64,000 nt of DNA from Candidozyma auris (taxonomy: Eukaryota > Ascomycota > Pichiomycetes > Serinales > Metschnikowiaceae). The notes below the pieces were generated by a model that was not told where the DNA came from, did no database searches, and worked only from the letters and a program-made list of their open reading frames with translations. Where the stretch lies: assembly GCF_003013715.1 (NCBI RefSeq), contig NC_072816.1, positions 434,001 through 498,000 on the forward strand, read 5' to 3'. How positions within the stretch are numbered: the stretch's first letter is position 1; every line of letters begins with the position of its first letter. This document shows positions 60,239 through 64,000 of this stretch, piece after piece. The position numbers and the translations under genes are program-made.

Positions 60239-60723
60239 GGTGGTCTGGGCTCGGGAATCATAAGCGGTTATATACGTTTGGCTTGCTCGGGTAGCAAAGT
60301 AGTGCACCTGCGCTAGACACAATGGATCGTGGGGAGTGCGAAGAGACCTGCCTAATCGAGGAACGGACGTGTTAGCGGGAATCGTCGAGGGTGGTGCTAG
60401 CGGCTTTTTCAAAGACCACTGGTGGCCAAGCGGGAACCAGACAAGCGAGCGATATCGAGATGGACTATAACGTCGATCCCGGAGTTTCTAAATTAATGGC
60501 CTCTGACATGCTTCTCACCGTTCCAAGGATTTTATGTCAGTGGATGTAGTTACACCATTTCGCAGCCATTTGGCAGCCTCACGAAATAAAGGAAATAAAG
60601 CCATTGGCTCCTCTGAAACGTTCTTGTATTAAATATTTTCCAACTTCTTCCTGGGAGCTATCACACTCTGCTTGTGCAGTGTCATTTTTGTGAGCTTACC
60701 GCAATTCTATATCAACGTACTTA
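60239..60723. other. Region upstream of UGA2, nothing firm
   Basis: About 485 bp. It holds a 29-codon frame at about 60460 (start MDYNVDPGVSK), too short to support. No Uga3-type CCG repeat pair or other known GABA-response element was recognised with confidence. Confidence 0.35.
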
Positions 60724-61026
60724 TTAGTCTCTCCACCAGGCGTAGATATGTTTACGACTAGGTGCTCCTATGAACTGAGAGATATATTCAAAAAACTTCT
60801 GACTCGTCTCCAAATACTGGCAGACGGTTCCAGACCCGTCTGAGAAAAATTTAGAGAATACACTTACCTGGAGGCTAGCGAAAGAGGTCTCCCACACAAA
60901 CCTTCCATCAAACATTTGCTCTCTTGACTTGTTGGTGTAATACTCTTTCAAATCTATTGCCAAATATCTACATTGTAATGACGCCTCATTTCTATAAGAG
61001 CCTGCAACACTCTTCTCAGGAACCAT
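60724..61026 (-). CDS. Small orphan ORF
   Basis: A 100-residue frame from ATG 61024-61026 (MVPEKSVAGSYRNEASLQC). It contains helical, aromatic-rich segments (QYLETSQKFFEYISQF) and ends KHIYAWWRD. The frame is open a little further upstream without ATG. I recognise no family. It could be a short real gene, an exon of something larger, or chance. Confidence 0.35.
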   Translation of the reverse strand: MVPEKSVAGSYRNEASLQCRYLAIDLKEYYTNKSREQMFDGRFVWETSFASLQVSVFSKFFSDGSGTVCQYLETSQKFFEYISQFIGAPSRKHIYAWWRD

Positions 61027-61248
61027 ATGTGAAGTTGTGATGGAACCAGGAAAGTGCAAGGCAAAAATTAAAAACCTAGCCAGGAAACTACTTAGAAAAC
61101 AATCGCCCAGAGCACCAAGTGCCCCCGAGCGCTATGCTTTATGCTCATGGATTGCTACTAGCAATATATCTATATGGAACCAGTCCTATGCGCTTGTGAC
61201 CTTGTAGTAATGCAGAGGCTCGTCGTCACTCGTAACCTGCTTGTCCAC

Positions 61249-61788
61249 TCACTCATCGTCGTCGTCAGACAAGCTTCCCACATCACTCAACTCGTCGTCG
61301 TCATTCTCCTCCTCGGAGTTCTCGTGTTCCTTTGTCAGAAGATCCTCCAGGGCAAACTGCCGCACATACTTCTTCACCATCTCTGTGTACTTGGCCTCGT
61401 CCTTGTTCATCAAGTTGGACGCCTCCGTGTTGAGCGGGTCGCTAGGGTTGGCGTATCGCAACAAGTGAGGCAAGAAGTTCTCGAAAATGTTCAAAAGCCC
61501 GAACATCGGCGACCACGTCTGGTTGATCACATCCAAACACACCGATCCGCTTCCTTCGTCGATGTTGGGGTGGTAGATCTTGTTGACAAACCCGATCGAG
61601 GGCAGTTTCAACGGGTACTGGTCAGGCAACTCCACTCTCACCTTCCAGGTGCCACCGGCGTAAGGAGTGTCCTTGGGGCCCTTGAAAATGACGTAAAACT
61701 GTTGCATGGAGTCCTCGATTAAGTTGACCTCATGGTCACTCATCATCAAGTCCATGACATCTTTTTCCATGCGTCTTCTTGAGCTCAT
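61249..61788 (-). CDS. UBC8: UBC8, ubiquitin-conjugating enzyme E2 (UBE2H type)
   Basis: A 179-residue E2. The conserved N-terminus [19 protein letters not shown], the HPN motif (residues 73-75) and the active Cys84 in [14 protein letters not shown] identify Ubc8/UBE2H. The acidic C-terminal tail ([15 protein letters not shown], ending DDDDE) is also typical. In S. cerevisiae Ubc8 works with the GID/CTLH ligase to degrade gluconeogenic enzymes after glucose return. S. cerevisiae UBC8 has an intron close to its start; none is needed here. Confidence 0.94.
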   Translation of the reverse strand: MSSRRRMEKDVMDLMMSDHEVNLIEDSMQQFYVIFKGPKDTPYAGGTWKVRVELPDQYPLKLPSIGFVNKIYHPNIDEGSGSVCLDVINQTWSPMFGLLNIFENFLPHLLRYANPSDPLNTEASNLMNKDEAKYTEMVKKYVRQFALEDLLTKEHENSEEENDDDELSDVGSLSDDDDE

Positions 61789-62275
61789 ACTGTGGGTGTT
61801 CTATATTGTAGAGTATATTGAGGTTAACTCGAAAGATAAGGTGAGCATTTTGGTGGGGGTCGCATGCACCCACTTAGAGAGCGCACCCACCAACCACAGA
61901 GTAAGGAACGTGACAAACGTGACTCAACGGGCATTTCGGCGGTGGCGAACGAGGGCGCTCCAACAAGTCTAAATAACTCAACCTTTGCTTTTTTTTTTTT
62001 CTTGCAAATGCTACATAGTGGTGTTATTATGGGGGACTCAGTTTTTGACCACGCTAGTATCGTGTGAGTGGTGGCTGCGAAATGCCTTAATAGTGTGGAC
62101 CGGCAACTGTGGGTACTTTGGTGGAGGTTATAATGAACACACTCTTAGAATTTGAATTTCAGCCGACGTATTACTTCTTGTTTTCGGGTCTACCGCGTGT
62201 TCATAGCCGAACGAAATCTGCTTACTATTCATACTATTCTACAACCAACACTATGCTCTTAGTCATTCTATCTCA
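61789..62275. other. Region between UBC8 and RPN7
   Basis: About 490 bp. A T-rich run at 61988-62001 and GC-richer segments around 61860-61970; no gene or recognised regulatory site. Confidence 0.35.
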
Positions 62276-63475
62276 TTAGGCCACTCTCTCCGCTCCACTT
62301 AGCTTAACAGCAGCACCATACTTCTGCAACTTCGTCAACAAACCATCTCCTTGTTTGATCAACTGGTGGTACTGGCTGTTTTTGTTGTCTGGTCTGTTGG
62401 TCTCGATGATTCCATTCACCTTGTCAATATAGCAGTTTAACTTGTTGTTGGGGATAAAACGGCACAAGTCCGCATCTAAAAACTCCTCGCTGACGTTGAA
62501 GTTGCGGGCCATAGATTTCAATGACAACGACTTGTACGACTCTAATAATTGCGCGTAAGCCTTGCATCTCATCTCTCTCATGAAGTAGTTGGCGTGAACT
62601 CTGAGGAACTTGTTGGTCAACAACAACTCATCGTACGTCTCCAAAAGGTACTGGAAAAAGCAGTTGTACTGGCAAGTGTACAAGGAGTTAGTCAAGCTCA
62701 CAAGAGGCTCCAACTGCTTGGCGCTGGAATATATGGACAAGATCTCTGGCGAGTCGACAATCTTTGATTTTAAGTCTACTCTATCCAACGAGAGTACCCC
62801 GGAAATTATAGCATATTGCGCAATTTGCTCATACGAGCACAACTCTGTCGAGGTGAATGTCGCCAAGGAGTCAATCAATAACTTGGCTGCTTCGCCAAAA
62901 TTACGAGTGGCCAAATGGTAAATGCCTCTATAAGTTTTCGTTCTGTTTCGGCGTTCCCAATCGCCACCTTTCTCGATCCATGTCTCCACCTCATCCAATT
63001 TCTTAGACACGGCGTTCAAATCGTCAAAGAAGAACTCCAATCTGGCCAAGGTCAACAAGATATCAATTTTTGATCCTGTGCTTTGAGACAACTCAAGCAA
63101 CTTATTGTACGTGGCAGTGGCATTTTGTCTATCAATGATCTCGGTGTAGTATTCTGCAAGCTTGGTGTAGCTAGCCACAAGATCTATTTCTGTTTCCTCC
63201 TCGCTTTCCGCTTCCTGGACATCTTTTTTGAGAGCTTTTATTTTCTCCTCGTTGACATCCACCATCTGTTGATAGAAGGCCTCGTCAAACTTGAAATGCT
63301 GCGGCAACTCTGAGGTCAAGTACTTGTAATACGGAGCCATGCTGTTTTCCTTGATGGATGCGAGAATCTCCAGTTTGAGTTTTTCAGACTCATTGTGGCC
63401 GTGTACAATGAGAAACTGCTTCTCAGACAACGTGTAGTTTGGAATTTTAGGGACGTCAGATTCGAATTCGGCCAT
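62276..63475 (-). CDS. RPN7: RPN7, lid subunit of the 26S proteasome regulatory particle
   Basis: A 399-residue TPR-plus-PCI protein. The N-terminus (PKIPNYTLSEKQFLI), the repeat region (YTKLAEYYTEIIDRQNATATYNKLLELS), the ERRNRTKTYRGIYHLATRNFGEAAKLLIDSL segment before the PCI domain and the PCI part ending SLKSMARNFNVSEEFLDADLCRFI are all as in Rpn7. It is a structural subunit of the proteasome lid, placed near Rpn3. ATG 63475 (MAEFESD) matches the family start; an upstream open stretch reaching 63640 is leader-like. I looked for a PACE element (GGTGGCAAA) upstream and did not find a perfect one. Confidence 0.95.
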   Translation of the reverse strand: MAEFESDVPKIPNYTLSEKQFLIVHGHNESEKLKLEILASIKENSMAPYYKYLTSELPQHFKFDEAFYQQMVDVNEEKIKALKKDVQEAESEEETEIDLVASYTKLAEYYTEIIDRQNATATYNKLLELSQSTGSKIDILLTLARLEFFFDDLNAVSKKLDEVETWIEKGGDWERRNRTKTYRGIYHLATRNFGEAAKLLIDSLATFTSTELCSYEQIAQYAIISGVLSLDRVDLKSKIVDSPEILSIYSSAKQLEPLVSLTNSLYTCQYNCFFQYLLETYDELLLTNKFLRVHANYFMREMRCKAYAQLLESYKSLSLKSMARNFNVSEEFLDADLCRFIPNNKLNCYIDKVNGIIETNRPDNKNSQYHQLIKQGDGLLTKLQKYGAAVKLSGAERVA

Positions 63476-64000
63476 GATTAGATGGTGATATTTCTCAGTG
63501 GCCAAACCGTGAGAAACATAGCGGTGGGTTACCTGTATGCCGGAATCTGGAGGATCGTGGTTAGCAGATTGATGAAGACTAACCAAAGACGGGAATAAAG
63601 AAGCCCACGAACTCGAAGCAATTTTTTTAAAAGCAACCAAGTGTTACTAGTACAGTATTGTCACATTTTCGCCGGCCTCAGCACGGTTGAACCACATGTG
63701 TGAAAAGCCATCGTAGAGCTAACCATCTTCACTATGTACCATACAATATTGGGTCGGCGCTATTGTATGTTTCACAGAGAAATGATAAGCTTTTAGCATC
63801 CATTTGAGGGCTTACGTGCAAAGAGAAGGCAGCAAGGGAATAGTTCTTTAGGGCACTATGAAAAAAGTGAACACTGGAGCGGTCGACATACAGGTGGCAG
63901 CAATAAAAGGCTCGAAGAAACATTGACCTGTCGCCGGATCGAATTAGTATACGGTCAATGTCAGCCCTTTGATTTCAAATGAAAAAAATCCCTTGCCGAA
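63476..64000. other. RPN7 upstream region to the window edge
   Basis: About 525 bp with no recognisable coding region; the frame at 63732-63923 has no family features. Confidence 0.35.

Overview
The window is nuclear DNA of a budding yeast. Genes are mostly intronless and densely packed on both strands. The few introns use GTATGT or GTAAGT donors and TACTAAC-type branch sites. All recognisable genes are ordinary yeast housekeeping genes. Three in-frame CTG codons sit where serine or threonine is expected: two in ARG7, and one in an internal protein repeat of the BAR-SH3 gene. This points to the CTG-Ser clade (Candida/Clavispora/Debaryomyces relatives), so leucines encoded by CTG are probably serines. 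I cannot name the species.

Layout, left to right. 0-5 kb: 3' end of a Dal5/Fen2-type transporter, NHP2, a degenerate KH protein, SEC26 (beta-COP). 5-12.7 kb: a long disordered protein, a spliced Ebp1/PA2G4-like gene, RCO1, MRP49. 13-18 kb: ARG7, a two-OB-fold protein that may be Cdc13, a TDA5-like reductase, IWR1. 18-24.5 kb: RPO41, TRS33, a RhoGEF. 24.4-26 kb: a long gene-free stretch with a GC-rich block of hairpins that may be a non-coding RNA. 26-34.5 kb: WHI3, a protein kinase, a BAR-SH3 protein, a proline iminopeptidase-like hydrolase. 34.7-38.7 kb: RPS22 with a coding intron (candidate H/ACA snoRNA inside) and a 5'-UTR intron, then CYC2. 38.7-46.4 kb: TTI1, DPB3, MRPL27, a small orphan gene, D-amino-acid oxidase. 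46.6-51.5 kb: GRH1, tRNA-Thr(CGT), MAK32, a HOL1-like transporter. 51.5-54.8 kb: the largest ORF-poor stretch, ending in the SWI4 promoter with two MCB boxes. 54.8-64 kb: SWI4, an unrecognised polyQ protein, UGA2, a small orphan, UBC8, RPN7.

The genes do not form one pathway. Shared themes are mitochondrial expression and biogenesis (RPO41, MRP49, MRPL27, CYC2, ARG7), chromatin and cell cycle (RCO1, DPB3, SWI4, WHI3, TTI1) and membrane traffic (SEC26, TRS33, GRH1). Convergent neighbours are extremely close, several with touching or overlapping stop codons.

Three genes (NHP2, GRH1 and the polyQ gene at 57.7 kb) each carry an apparent one-base deficit in a short homopolymer that breaks an otherwise good frame. 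This looks more like a systematic sequencing undercall than three pseudogenes. I found no clearly new biological system. The best candidates for something undescribed are the hairpin-rich block at about 25.3-25.6 kb and the two-intron RPS22 locus with its snoRNA.
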